Assembly (NCBI GenBank): GCA_964534995.1
Contig: CAZHSC010000026.1
Location: 1 to 42,366 of the forward strand
Direction: 5' to 3'
DNA length: 42,366 bases
DNA from: JAJTFW01 sp964534995
GTDB lineage: Bacteria > Bacteroidota > Bacteroidia > AKYH767-A > OLB10
Shown here: positions 9,424 to 18,477 of the stretch, one piece after another
Position numbering within the stretch: the stretch's first letter is position 1
Layout of the letters: every line of letters begins with the position of its first letter
Notes under the pieces: model-generated
What the model was told of the DNA's origin: nothing
The model's input: only the letters and a program-made list of their open reading frames with translations
Database searches by the model: none
Translations under genes and position numbers: made by a program

Positions 9424-10488
9424 TTAATGGCTGCTGAATGACTGTATATATCCTTTCACCCTTTGCTCCAGTGTACACCCGCCGGTTTCAAAAAAGCGCG
9501 GTTCGATATCCACCACCAGCAGGGGCAAATCCACCAGCAGGTGTTGAAGTTCCGGGTTTAAGAGCCGCATATAATCTTTGCGGGTGGTTATCACAAAAGC
9601 CTTTTGAGGGGAAGCTTTCGCAAAGGAATTAAAATCCGCTTTCAACTTAATGATATCTCCAACCGAATAAGGGTGGTGATCGGCAAACACGCTGGGAAGG
9701 ACTTCACCTGAGATGCCGCCTATAAATTCAACGAGGGGATGGGGATTGGCAATTCCGCACAGCAGCAAAACGCGACTGCCGGAAAGATCCTGCCAAAAAA
9801 CAGGAGATGAGAAGGGGGAAAAAAGCGGATCACGGTAGTGAATATACGAAAAATACACGGACTGATGACTGCGCGGCTTTATCTTCCTGATGATACTTTC
9901 CCTTTCTTCTGCCGATAATGCCGGCGGACACTTGGTGATGAGTATTACATCCGCCCTTGCCGCTTCGCCGGCAGGTTCCCGCAGGTTTCCGGATGGCAGG
10001 AGTGCATCCGAGTAATAGGGTTTCGCGTATTCACTCAGGAGGATTGAAAAGCCGGGTTTCACATAACGGTGCTGGAAAGCATCATCCAGCAAAATCACTT
10101 CAGGCGCCGGGTTTTCTTCCATCAAACGGCGGATCCCTTCCACCCTGCTTTCACACACTGCCACTTTCACCTGCTCCTGCATCGTGGCATACTGAAGGGG
10201 TTCATCCCCTGCCTGCCGGGAAGTGTCACCGGCAGTAACCCACCTGAAACCTTTTGTGGACCGGCCATAGCCACGGCTGAGGATGGACACCGTATACTCC
10301 CTGGAAAGAAAGGAGGCCATCCACATCACCAGCGGAGACTTACCTGTTCCTCCTGAAGAGAGGTTGCCTACAACAATTACGGGAACCGGAAATGAAACCT
10401 GCTTTAGCCATCCGCCGCTGAAAGCCAGATTTCGAACTGCTACTGCAAGCCCGTACAAAAATGAAAATGGCCACAATAACTTTCTCAT
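9424..10488 (-). CDS. lpxK: Tetraacyldisaccharide 4'-kinase (lipid A synthesis)
   Basis: LpxK phosphorylates the 4' position of the lipid A disaccharide precursor at the inner membrane. The 354-residue product has an N-terminal hydrophobic segment, a Walker A loop GNLSSGGTGKSP (about 41-52), the LpxK motif LLDDAFQHR (about 133-141) and the later FADHHPYS stretch. ATG at 10488 (MRKLLWPF) was chosen over an upstream in-frame start that would add 24 non-conserved residues and overlap the divergent NIF3-family gene region. The gene confirms a Gram-negative outer membrane with lipid A. Confidence 0.95.
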   Translation of the reverse strand: MRKLLWPFSFLYGLAVAVRNLAFSGGWLKQVSFPVPVIVVGNLSSGGTGKSPLVMWMASFLSREYTVSILSRGYGRSTKGFRWVTAGDTSRQAGDEPLQYATMQEQVKVAVCESRVEGIRRLMEENPAPEVILLDDAFQHRYVKPGFSILLSEYAKPYYSDALLPSGNLREPAGEAARADVILITKCPPALSAEERESIIRKIKPRSHQSVYFSYIHYRDPLFSPFSSPVFWQDLSGSRVLLLCGIANPHPLVEFIGGISGEVLPSVFADHHPYSVGDIIKLKADFNSFAKASPQKAFVITTRKDYMRLLNPELQHLLVDLPLLVVDIEPRFFETGGCTLEQRVKGYIQSFSSH

Positions 10489-10553
10489 GGCCTCAAAAAT
10501 AAATGATATTCTCACATGAGGATGATTACTTTTACAGCCACAAAAAAATTCCA

Positions 10554-11651
10554 ATGACAAAACTTTCCGAGATCATTGAACATCTTGAAAAACTGGCGCC
10601 ACCATCCCTGCAGGAATCTTATGACAATTCGGGATTAATAACCGGAAATCCGGACCAGGAAATACACGCGGCACTGCTTTGCCTGGATTCGACGGAAGCC
10701 ATACTGGAAGAGGCGATACGTAAGCAATGCAACCTGGTGATCGCCCATCATCCTGTCATTTTTAAAGGCCTTACCAGTATAACGGGTAAAAGTTATATCG
10801 AAAGAGTCATCATCAAAGCCATACGTAATAACATCGCCATCTATTCCATTCATACCAATCTTGACAACATACGAAACGGCGTCAACGAAGCGATATGTCA
10901 AAGACTCAAGCTTGAAAACACAGGTATTCTTCAACCCCTGAAAGGGCAGCTGAGGAAGCTGGTCACTTTTGTACCTTCAAGCCATGCCGATAAGGTAAGA
11001 GACGCTCTTTTTGCCGCGGGCGCCGGTCATATCGGGAATTACAGCGAATGTAGCTTCAGCAGCGCAGGAAACGGCACTTTTAAGGGAGGAGAAGGGAGTC
11101 AACCCTTTGTGGGGGAAACGGGAAAACGACACAGTGAAGCCGAAGAAAGAATAGAACTCATTTACCCTGCATGGAAAGAGCCGCCGGTGCTGACTGCATT
11201 AAAAGGCAGTCACCCCTATGAGGAAATTGCCTTTGACATATATCGACTTGAAAACAGCGCCATGCAGGTGGGAGCAGGCATGATTGGCGATTTACCCGAT
11301 GCCATGGATGCGGAGACTTTTCTCGATCACTTAAAAGTATGTATGAAAACCGGCCTCATCCGGCATACCGCCCTCCACAGTAAAAGAGTAAAAAAGGTGG
11401 CCGTTTGTGGAGGTTCCGGCAGTTTCCTGTTGGAAAGGGCTATTCAACAGGGCGCGGATGTTTTTATAAGTGGCGATTTTAAATATCACCAATTCTTCGA
11501 TGCGGAGGGTAAAATCATCATCGCCGACATCGGACACTTTGAAAGTGAACAGTTTACAATAAATCTCCTCAGTGACTATCTTAAGAAGAAATTTACTACA
11601 TTTGCAATCCCTTTCACGGAAACCAACACCAATCCAATTTATTATCGCTAA
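10554..11651 (+). CDS. NIF3/DUF34 dinuclear-metal hexameric protein
   Basis: A 365-residue member of the NIF3 (DUF34, YbgI/YqfO) family, which forms hexameric toroids with a two-metal site. Visible family features are ESYDNSGL near the N-terminus, IAHHPVIFKGL (metal His pair), HTNLDNIRNGVNEAI and the C-terminal DIGHFESEQF. The length and central insertion (about 125-235) match the long form with a PII-like middle domain. It is often annotated GTP cyclohydrolase I type 2, but the true reaction is unsettled. ATG at 10554 (MTKLSEI) was chosen; an upstream ATG at 10503 adds 17 non-family residues. The zinc-ribbon gene begins 2 nt after its stop, a likely operon. Confidence 0.93.
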   Translation: MTKLSEIIEHLEKLAPPSLQESYDNSGLITGNPDQEIHAALLCLDSTEAILEEAIRKQCNLVIAHHPVIFKGLTSITGKSYIERVIIKAIRNNIAIYSIHTNLDNIRNGVNEAICQRLKLENTGILQPLKGQLRKLVTFVPSSHADKVRDALFAAGAGHIGNYSECSFSSAGNGTFKGGEGSQPFVGETGKRHSEAEERIELIYPAWKEPPVLTALKGSHPYEEIAFDIYRLENSAMQVGAGMIGDLPDAMDAETFLDHLKVCMKTGLIRHTALHSKRVKKVAVCGGSGSFLLERAIQQGADVFISGDFKYHQFFDAEGKIIIADIGHFESEQFTINLLSDYLKKKFTTFAIPFTETNTNPIYYR

Positions 11652-11653
11652 GC

Positions 11654-12481
11654 ATGGCCGCCAAAAAATCAACCTCCAAATCAGAAACCGCAGTTGCCGA
11701 AGCTCCAAAGAAGGTAACTCCGCTTGTCAGACATATTGACAAGGGAGACAACACCATTGAAGATAAACTCCGGGCGCTGTATCAGTTGCAATTGATAGAC
11801 AGCCAGATTGATCGCATCAGGATTACCCGGGGTGAATTACCAATGGAAGTGAGCGACCTGGAGGACGAAGTGGCCGGTTTACAAACCAGGATCAACAATT
11901 ACTCGGATGAAGTAAAAGAAATTGAAGACCAGATCAAGAACCGCAAGAACACCATAAAGGAGTCGCAGGCGCTTATCAAGAAATATCAGACTCAGGTTAA
12001 CAGCGTAAAAAATAACCGTGAGTTTGACTCCATCAATAAGGAAATTGAATACCAGCAACTGGAAATTGAACTCTGCGAAAAACGCATCAAGGAATACACA
12101 GCGGACCTTAGTGCCAAAAAACTGATTCTGGAAGCTTCAGAAAAAACCGTTGAAGAACGCAAGCAGGATTTAATCAATAAGAAAAATGAGCTGGATTCTA
12201 TCATTGCCGAAACTGAAAAGGAAGAGGCGGAACTGATGGCTGAGTCCAACAAAGCTTCCGACATCATTGAAGAGCGCCTGTTGGTAGCGTACAAGCGCAT
12301 TCGTGACAATGCCAGAAACGGTTTAGCGGTGGTTAGTATTACCCGTGATGCCTGTGGTGGATGTTTTAATAAAATACCACCACAGCGTCAGTTGGATATC
12401 CGCCAGCGTAAAAAGGTTATTGTTTGTGAACATTGCGGAAGAATTCTTGTTGATGCAAGTATCCTTGAAAAAGAAAGCTGA
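11654..12481 (+). CDS. Coiled-coil C4 zinc-ribbon protein
   Basis: This 275-residue cytoplasmic protein has a long central coiled coil (about 45-205, rich in E, K, Q, I and L) and a C-terminal zinc ribbon with C234-x2-C237 and C258-x2-C261 (CGGCFNKIP, CEHCGRIL). This is the HP0958/CT398-like architecture (zf-RING_7), proposed to bind nucleic acid or act as a chaperone-like adaptor. The N-terminal 30 residues are Lys/Ala/Ser-rich and probably disordered. It sits 2 nt behind the NIF3-family gene, a pairing common in Bacteroidota as far as I recall, and is followed directly by a terminator. Confidence 0.92.
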   Translation: MAAKKSTSKSETAVAEAPKKVTPLVRHIDKGDNTIEDKLRALYQLQLIDSQIDRIRITRGELPMEVSDLEDEVAGLQTRINNYSDEVKEIEDQIKNRKNTIKESQALIKKYQTQVNSVKNNREFDSINKEIEYQQLEIELCEKRIKEYTADLSAKKLILEASEKTVEERKQDLINKKNELDSIIAETEKEEAELMAESNKASDIIEERLLVAYKRIRDNARNGLAVVSITRDACGGCFNKIPPQRQLDIRQRKKVIVCEHCGRILVDASILEKES

Positions 12482-12504
12482 TACACCACAGAAAGATACT
12501 ACAG

Positions 12505-12532
12505 GCCGGAAATAATTTTCCGGCTTTTTTAT
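12505..12532 (+). terminator. Intrinsic terminator of the NIF3/zinc-ribbon operon
   Basis: Perfect stem GCCGGAAA / TTTCCGGC with loop TAAT, followed by six T, 23 nt after the stop codon. A-rich sequence on the other side is weak, so it mainly serves the plus strand. Confidence 0.87.
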
Positions 12533-12546
12533 TTTCCGGGCGAGGA

Positions 12547-13722
12547 TCAAGAGGCTTGCTTCAGATGCCTTTCTTTCTTTTTACCCTCAAACAATTCATA
12601 CCCCAGCAAACGACATTCCACCGGACCGTTAAACAATTTGATCCTCCGGTTGGGACGTAATCCAATGGCTTTGGCACCTTCAGGACTTCCGGTAAAAATC
12701 CATGCTTTAAATCCCGTATATTTATGTTTCAGCAGAGTGCCTATATCACTATATAATTTCTGAATATCCGGTACGGAAAGTTTTTCGCCATAGGGGGGAT
12801 TGATGATCACCACTCCTCTGCTAAGTCCATGGCTGAAATCCCGAAAATCGCCGCAATGCAGGGAAACCATATCATCAACACCTGCAGCCTCCACATTCGC
12901 CCTGGCCTTTTGCAAGACCCTTTCATGTAACTCATTACCGATGATCTTCGCATGGGTTTCAGTGATACGCTCCAACTGCTTATCGCGGATCAGTTTGAAG
13001 AGGGCCTCATCAAAATCAGGCCATTTTTCAAAAGCAAATGACTGACGAAAAGTGCCGGGAGGGATCCTGCCTGCTATCAATGCCGCTTCGGTCAGAATCG
13101 TTCCGGAACCGCACATAAAATCAATTAAGGGAATATGCGGTTCCCATCCGCTGAGCAGGACAATGCCCGCCGCAAGCACTTCGCTCAGTGGTGCTTTATC
13201 TACTTCCTTTCGATAGCCCCTCAGATGCAGTGATGCACCGGAAGAATTAATCAAAACCTGGCACTTCTCCTTATTGATGAATAAAATGACTTCGAGATGT
13301 GGACTTTCCTTATCGACACTGGGCCGCTTATCATGCACTTTCCGAAACTGATCCACGATGGCATCTTTGGCTTTGAGGGCCGGGAAGAGATTATTCTCAA
13401 ACAACCCGGAGTTCAGAATACAACGTACAGCCAGGGTTTGATCTACCTGCATGAACTGCGACCAATCGGTTTGCATGACACCATTGTAAATATCATCACC
13501 ATTGGCCACATCAAAATCCGAAATCCGGATCATAACGCGAAGGGCTGTACGAAGAGAAAAATTAGCTTTATATACAAACCCTTTGTCACCGGTACAGGAA
13601 ACTGCCCGGGTATGAATATTAATGTCACGGCCGCCAAGTAATCTTAATTCTCCGGCGAGAACCTCTTCAAGACCCGAGTAAGTAGATATGACTAAATGAA
13701 GGTCGGCCGGCTGCGATGACAT
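12547..13722 (-). CDS. THUMP-domain class I RNA methyltransferase
   Basis: A 391-residue protein with an N-terminal THUMP RNA-binding region (about 1-160) and a C-terminal Rossmann methyltransferase: FMCGSGTILTEAALIA (SAM motif I) and VIINPPYGEKL (NPPY catalytic motif for base N-methylation). The length fits the Bacteroidota relatives of the RlmL N-terminal half, which make N2-methylguanosine in 23S rRNA; a tRNA guanosine substrate is also possible, so no symbol is given. ATG at 13722 (MSSQPAD) was chosen because the candidate TTG at 13731 overlaps the -7 element. The C-terminus is Lys-rich. Confidence 0.9.
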   Translation of the reverse strand: MSSQPADLHLVISTYSGLEEVLAGELRLLGGRDINIHTRAVSCTGDKGFVYKANFSLRTALRVMIRISDFDVANGDDIYNGVMQTDWSQFMQVDQTLAVRCILNSGLFENNLFPALKAKDAIVDQFRKVHDKRPSVDKESPHLEVILFINKEKCQVLINSSGASLHLRGYRKEVDKAPLSEVLAAGIVLLSGWEPHIPLIDFMCGSGTILTEAALIAGRIPPGTFRQSFAFEKWPDFDEALFKLIRDKQLERITETHAKIIGNELHERVLQKARANVEAAGVDDMVSLHCGDFRDFSHGLSRGVVIINPPYGEKLSVPDIQKLYSDIGTLLKHKYTGFKAWIFTGSPEGAKAIGLRPNRRIKLFNGPVECRLLGYELFEGKKKERHLKQAS

Positions 13723-13728
13723 ATTCTG

Positions 13729-13736
13729 CAAAACTA
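13729..13736 (-). promoter_or_regulatory. -7 element of the THUMP methyltransferase gene
   Basis: On the minus strand this reads TAGTTTTG, a full TAnnTTTG match 6 nt before the ATG at 13722, which predicts a leaderless or nearly leaderless mRNA. Between here and 14143 I see no gene, terminator or clear repeat; a short ORF at 13667-13891 is not credible. Confidence 0.5.
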
Positions 13737-14143
13737 AACATTAGTCCAACATAATACAGTTCAAAACACAGATACCTCTCTACTAAAACGCAACAGGCAA
13801 TTGAAATCACATATATTTCCCGACAGAAACACCTGCATACAACCATATTTCCTGCAGAAACCATCAGCGCCTTTGTGCCATGAGGTAACACCTGCCAAGT
13901 TCATTTAACATGCATTGGCTCTATCACCGCAAAGGGAAAACCATGAGCCGAACAACCACCGCTCTTTATTCAGGTCACAAAAAGCACAAACAAGCTGTTA
14001 ATTATTATGTATTATTGTTTATTGAATCCGAACAACAATCCGAAAAGCAGTTAAAAATAAATTTCAAATCCAATTGAAAGGCGAGTCTTCGTAAGTCAAC
14101 GTCTTTGCCCTGCAATCATCCCTCACAGCAAAAAATATCCAAC

Positions 14144-15349
14144 ATGAAGGCGCTACCCCCCTACTCGTCTCTGGAAAAATACTGGAACCATGATACGAAC
14201 ACAGTGTTCCTGAATCATGGTTCATTCGGTTCTTGCCCCGAAGTCATCCTGAAAAGACAAAACAAACTACGTGAAGAAACGGAGCAGGATCCCGTCAGGG
14301 CAATGACAACAGATTTCGAATCACACTACCTTGAAAACAAGGAGGCCCTTGCTGCCTTTGTGGGATGTAAGCCAACGGACATTGTCTTCATACGCAATAC
14401 TACCGAGGGAGTAAATACCATCCTGCATTCACTGCAATTAAAAGAAGGCGATGAAATCCTGACACACAGTCATATTTACGGCGCTTGTTTAGAGGTATTG
14501 AAATATTATGCCGAAAGATACCGGTGCAAGCTTACCATTGCAGAAATACCTTTTCCCATTAACAGGCAGGGGGACATTACCGATGCCATTTTGCGGGCGG
14601 TAAGCCCATCAACAAAGATTGCACTGATAGACCATATCAGTTCCTCTACCGGAATTATTTTTCCTGTGGGAGAAATCACCCAGGCACTGGAATCGCGGGG
14701 TATTGAGGTTTTGGTGGATGGCGCGCATGCACCGGGCATGGTAGCTTTAAACATACCTTCCATTGGCGCCAGCTACTACACCGGGAACTGCCACAAATGG
14801 ATATGCAGTCCCAGAGGAAGCGCACTGTTATATGTGCGGGAAGATAAACAGGATAAAATCAAACCCCTGCAACTTTCACATTACCACGACTTATATGAAG
14901 GCAGCAACAAACACTGGAGCGCGCAGTTTATCTGGCCCGGTACTGATGACTACAGTTCCTATTTAATGATTAAAGACAGTCTGCAGTTTATGGAAGGATT
15001 GTTTGGCAGTTGGGAGAAGCTCAGGGAGCATAACCGAAATTTATGTTTAAGTGCCAGAAAACTCATCGCTGACAGCATAGGCGTTTCCCTGCCCGCTCCT
15101 GAAGATATGATCAGCCACCTTTCCAGTATACCTGTTAATGAAAAACCCGGAATCCCGGAGAAGTATTTTAACCTGACGGTTCCATTAAAACAAAAATTAA
15201 TGGACAGCTACCGTATTCAGGTACCGGTTTTTTATTTCAATAAAAATTCACCCGGATTATACCTGCGTATTTCCGTACAGGCATACAACTGCTATGAACA
15301 ATATGAATACCTTGCGGAAAGTCTTAGAGAAATAAAATCAAAAGGATAA
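14144..15349 (+). CDS. PLP-dependent aminotransferase class V-fold enzyme
   Basis: A 401-residue fold-type I PLP enzyme. VDGAHAPGM (about 191-199) supplies the pyridine-binding Asp192, and YYTGNCHKW places the Schiff-base lysine at about K218. The pattern NHGSFGSCP near the N-terminus and HKWICSPRGSALLYV match the isopenicillin N epimerase-like / cysteine desulfurase-like branch. The actual substrate is unknown; beta-lactam synthesis genes are absent, so the epimerase name should not be taken literally. The start is ATG at 14144; an upstream TTG would add 13 residues. It is apparently monocistronic. Confidence 0.9.
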   Translation: MKALPPYSSLEKYWNHDTNTVFLNHGSFGSCPEVILKRQNKLREETEQDPVRAMTTDFESHYLENKEALAAFVGCKPTDIVFIRNTTEGVNTILHSLQLKEGDEILTHSHIYGACLEVLKYYAERYRCKLTIAEIPFPINRQGDITDAILRAVSPSTKIALIDHISSSTGIIFPVGEITQALESRGIEVLVDGAHAPGMVALNIPSIGASYYTGNCHKWICSPRGSALLYVREDKQDKIKPLQLSHYHDLYEGSNKHWSAQFIWPGTDDYSSYLMIKDSLQFMEGLFGSWEKLREHNRNLCLSARKLIADSIGVSLPAPEDMISHLSSIPVNEKPGIPEKYFNLTVPLKQKLMDSYRIQVPVFYFNKNSPGLYLRISVQAYNCYEQYEYLAESLREIKSKG

Positions 15350-15376
15350 TTACATGGCCGAAGCAACCTATTGCTA

Positions 15377-16714
15377 TTATAACACCATCAACTTTTGAGT
15401 GCTCATTACGCCATCTTTTGAAATCAGATAAACGTAATACATTCCACTCCGCATTCCGGCTGTTGATATGAAGGAATCCGTAGCAACATGGTATGTAACC
15501 ATAACTGTTCTTCCTACACTATCCGATATTTTCAATGTGCAATCCCTGCAATGGTCATTAGCGAGTTTAAATCCATCCCTGGCCGGATTGGGATAAATTC
15601 TGAAAGCCAGGGTTGGATCATGCATCACAACAGATGAAGTATTGCACATGGCATCATTGAGCTTAACCCATACAGAATCATTAAAAACAACAGGCACCTC
15701 CCCCGCCGCCGGCGCGTTACCCATTCGCACATACACCAGATTCATGGAGGGTACCACATTAATTATCTGTCCATCTTTCCCGAGTGCCGCGTACATATCA
15801 GCAGGTGCGTGGGGATTCAATGAACCGGAAAAAAGAAACTGAAGGCCGGGCACCATAAAAGTAGTTTTACCATTCAGCCACCAGAGGTAACCATACGCTT
15901 CATTCAGGCTTTGAGAGGTAGTTATCATCTGGTGATAATAAGCAGTATCGGTTAAAATCTGATTACCGTTCCAGTTGCCCTGATTCAGCATAAGCAAGCC
16001 GAAACGAGCCATACTTCGGGCATTGCTGATAAATACATTATTATACCCTATTTTAAAAAAAGCACCTGTCATACCGGTAGGTACTTTCAACCGGGAAGTA
16101 ATGTAACTGTTCAGGCTCTGCCCGCATGCCACTTCGAGTACACTATCCAGTAAAGTATAAGGTCCATTGTGGTAAGCCCAGCGTGTGCCGGCATCGGCAA
16201 GGTACTGCAAACAAGTATCGAGTGTACAATAATGGTCGGGTACGGCATCGTTTAACCCCGAAGTCATGGTTAACTGATGACGGATTGTAATTTTCTCCTC
16301 TTTCAACGGAGGGCAAACCGTCCATCCCGTACCCAGGTAATGCGAGGTGGTATCATCAACAGAAAGATAATTCTCCTGTTGAGCGATACCGGTAACGAAG
16401 GCGGTAAGTGTTTTTCCGGCGGAAGCCCAATACCAAAGGCTGTCTGCTGTAAAGTTGCCATAATACTTTTCCATTACTATTTTACCATCCTTAAGCAGTA
16501 AAAAAGCCTTTGTATTTTTTACTTCCAGAAAATCTGAAAGTGAATCCAGTTTATCCTGACACCAACCCAAAGAGGCGGGTAATAAGGTATCCCATGTATT
16601 TCCTGACAAAGGGGGGAAATACAAATTTTGCGCCTGCGAACCGAAATGGAAGACACAGAGCAATGCGCTAATAATAAGTTTCATCTTTTCCATGCATGAG
16701 GCTTTTGATACCAT
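15377..16714 (-). CDS. Secreted serine hydrolase (beta-lactamase fold) with T9SS domain
   Basis: A 445-residue exported member of the class C beta-lactamase/DD-peptidase-like family. A signal peptide ends near GSQAQ (about 29). The nucleophile motif S98-A-G-K101 lies in WYWASAGKTL, the Y181-H-N183 motif in RWAYHNG, and ALGKDGQ fits the third (KTG-like) position. The C-terminal T9SS sorting domain starts FRIYPNPARDGFKL (about 372) and ends TQKLMVL. It probably cleaves an ester, amide or D-amino peptide outside the cell; antibiotic resistance should not be assumed. In-frame ATGs at 16693 and 16684 are equally possible starts and keep the signal peptide. The VCBS exoprotein gene lies 35 nt upstream on the same strand. 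Confidence 0.88.
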   Translation of the reverse strand: MVSKASCMEKMKLIISALLCVFHFGSQAQNLYFPPLSGNTWDTLLPASLGWCQDKLDSLSDFLEVKNTKAFLLLKDGKIVMEKYYGNFTADSLWYWASAGKTLTAFVTGIAQQENYLSVDDTTSHYLGTGWTVCPPLKEEKITIRHQLTMTSGLNDAVPDHYCTLDTCLQYLADAGTRWAYHNGPYTLLDSVLEVACGQSLNSYITSRLKVPTGMTGAFFKIGYNNVFISNARSMARFGLLMLNQGNWNGNQILTDTAYYHQMITTSQSLNEAYGYLWWLNGKTTFMVPGLQFLFSGSLNPHAPADMYAALGKDGQIINVVPSMNLVYVRMGNAPAAGEVPVVFNDSVWVKLNDAMCNTSSVVMHDPTLAFRIYPNPARDGFKLANDHCRDCTLKISDSVGRTVMVTYHVATDSFISTAGMRSGMYYVYLISKDGVMSTQKLMVL

Positions 16715-16749
16715 TTAATTCTGCTGGTTTAAAAACATCCGGAAAACCA

Positions 16750-18390
16750 TTAGGGATGTAGCACCAGTCTGGAGGTGGATACATGATTATCTGAAAAAAT
16801 CTTTACGGTATATACCGAGGGGTTCCAACGGGAAACATCTACCTGTAAAATTCCGGTCATCGCTACCGACCTGAAGACGCTTCGGCCCTGTATATCCCAT
16901 ATCCATACCGTATATAATCCCGGAGCCGAGATATTTATTCTGTCCTGAGCGGGGTTTGGAAAAACATTTACAGGCATGTTTTCATTGGCAGTCTGCCATA
17001 CTTGTGACGCATTACAAGAAGAGTCTATTTCAGCTTGTGAAAGGTAGGCAGAACGGTGTGCATCCTGGCGGAACATGAGCCATTCAGGGCATTGGCCCGT
17101 ACCGGCTGAAAACATGAATGCCTTACCTGTGTTCAAAGAGTCGGGGATGTAAGTTCCGTAACCGGCAACAACAAATACATCCATGATACCGTCTTTATCA
17201 AAATCAGCAACCAGAGGTCCGTGATCGACCGCAAAATATGGCAAACCTGAAGCAAGGTATTGCCCGACATTTGTCTGCCACAGCAAGCCGGTATGCGGCT
17301 CCACCGCGATCACATCTCCCATAAAATATCCCGCTACCAGGTCGAGTGTATCATTTCCATTAATATCAGCAATTGCGCATGCCCTGAAAGATGAAAAAGT
17401 GGTTGGGAAAGACCATTCCACCTGACCGCTCACAGCATCCAGCACCCATATACGTTCATCGAAAGTCACCCAGTCATTGTTGGTTATTACAATTTCAAGA
17501 TCACCATTGGCATCCAGATCCGCTATAGAAACCGGGCTCATTACACTCATTGGAAAAGTATCAGCCCACAACACCGAACCATCTTCCACATTCAAAGCAC
17601 GTACAAGGCCATTGTTGGCGCCAATAACGTACTCCGGTAAGCTGTCACCGTCCACATCAGCCACAGCCCCCCCGTGGTAGGCGTTATAAGTAGATGTAGC
17701 TGATGTATAGTTGGTCCATATCGTATCTTCCGTTACAAAATCATAGGCCCAAACAAAGAAACCATTTATATTAAAATGATTTGCCAGGATGATATCAAGC
17801 TGATTATCGTTATTGACGTCCACCAGCGTTGGTTCCGTTTGAATCGGATTTCCGAGAGGATCTACCTGGATATTTTTAAAAGTGGATCCGTCCTCCCCGT
17901 TCACAATACGCAATTGACCATTGAAATTACAAAATAACACTTCCGGCATGCCATCTCCGTCCAGGTCGGCTGCCGTGGGAGGTGAATCGCCTCCACCAGA
18001 AGGAACACTCCATTTCAATTGACCGTTAAAAGCATTAATACAAAAGAGCACCGGATTGCATGAACCGTTTATCACTACATCGAGCGTATCATCATTATCT
18101 ACATCATAAATTAAAGGAGCCACATCCCCGCAACCTCCGATATTGAATATCCACGCCACCGAACCATCTTCCGCGTTGAGACAATGGGCACGACCATCGT
18201 TGGTATAGGTGGTAAAAATAATTTCATAATATCCATCCTTATCCACATCGGCGGCGGCAGAAGAACCGAAGGAGGGAGCCCCTGTATAGTACTGCCAGTT
18301 CAGTGAAGGGAATTGCGCAAACAAGAGCCCTGGCATCAAAAAACAAAAAACGAAGATCCAACGACAAAAAAATATCCCTTTTAATTTCAT
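16750..18390 (-). CDS. VCBS/FG-GAP beta-propeller T9SS exoprotein
   Basis: A 546-residue secreted protein. A signal peptide ends near LLFAQ (about 26), followed by seven or so FG-GAP/VCBS-like blades with calcium-type D-x-D/N-x-D motifs: ADVDKDGYYEI, YDVDNDDTLDV, ADLDGDGMPEV, VDVNNDNQLDI, ADVDGDSLPEY, ADLDANGDLEI and ADFDKDGIMDV. A T9SS sorting domain (VFPNPAQDRINI, about 470 on) ends the protein. Such propellers are usually ligand- or matrix-binding. ATG at 18390 was chosen, since the upstream TTG at 18420 lies within the -7 element. It is in the same orientation as the serine hydrolase and may be cotranscribed with it. Confidence 0.88.
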   Translation of the reverse strand: MKLKGIFFCRWIFVFCFLMPGLLFAQFPSLNWQYYTGAPSFGSSAAADVDKDGYYEIIFTTYTNDGRAHCLNAEDGSVAWIFNIGGCGDVAPLIYDVDNDDTLDVVINGSCNPVLFCINAFNGQLKWSVPSGGGDSPPTAADLDGDGMPEVLFCNFNGQLRIVNGEDGSTFKNIQVDPLGNPIQTEPTLVDVNNDNQLDIILANHFNINGFFVWAYDFVTEDTIWTNYTSATSTYNAYHGGAVADVDGDSLPEYVIGANNGLVRALNVEDGSVLWADTFPMSVMSPVSIADLDANGDLEIVITNNDWVTFDERIWVLDAVSGQVEWSFPTTFSSFRACAIADINGNDTLDLVAGYFMGDVIAVEPHTGLLWQTNVGQYLASGLPYFAVDHGPLVADFDKDGIMDVFVVAGYGTYIPDSLNTGKAFMFSAGTGQCPEWLMFRQDAHRSAYLSQAEIDSSCNASQVWQTANENMPVNVFPNPAQDRINISAPGLYTVWIWDIQGRSVFRSVAMTGILQVDVSRWNPSVYTVKIFSDNHVSTSRLVLHP

Positions 18391-18417
18391 GCCCCAATTC
18401 TTATTGATATCCAAAGT

Positions 18418-18425
18418 CAAATATA
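18418..18425 (-). promoter_or_regulatory. -7 element of the VCBS exoprotein gene
   Basis: On the minus strand this is TATATTTG, an exact TAnnTTTG match 27 nt before the chosen ATG. The -33 position is AT-rich without a clear TTG. Confidence 0.42.
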
Positions 18426-18477
18426 ATATAAAAGAGCAGGAAATACTCCGCCCTTTTACCTTGTTTTTATACCGGAA

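Noticed and set aside
13667..13891. Short minus-strand ORF overlapping the THUMP methyltransferase start
   Set aside because: Cys/Tyr-rich composition, no family, and it overlaps the real gene and its promoter in another frame.
14144..15349. Isopenicillin N epimerase in an antibiotic cluster
   Set aside because: Only the fold is shared; no beta-lactam biosynthesis genes are nearby.
18426..18477. Terminator after the lipoprotein gene
   Set aside because: The apparent hairpin has internal mismatches (GGGCGGA versus TCCTGCTC), so the stem is not convincing.
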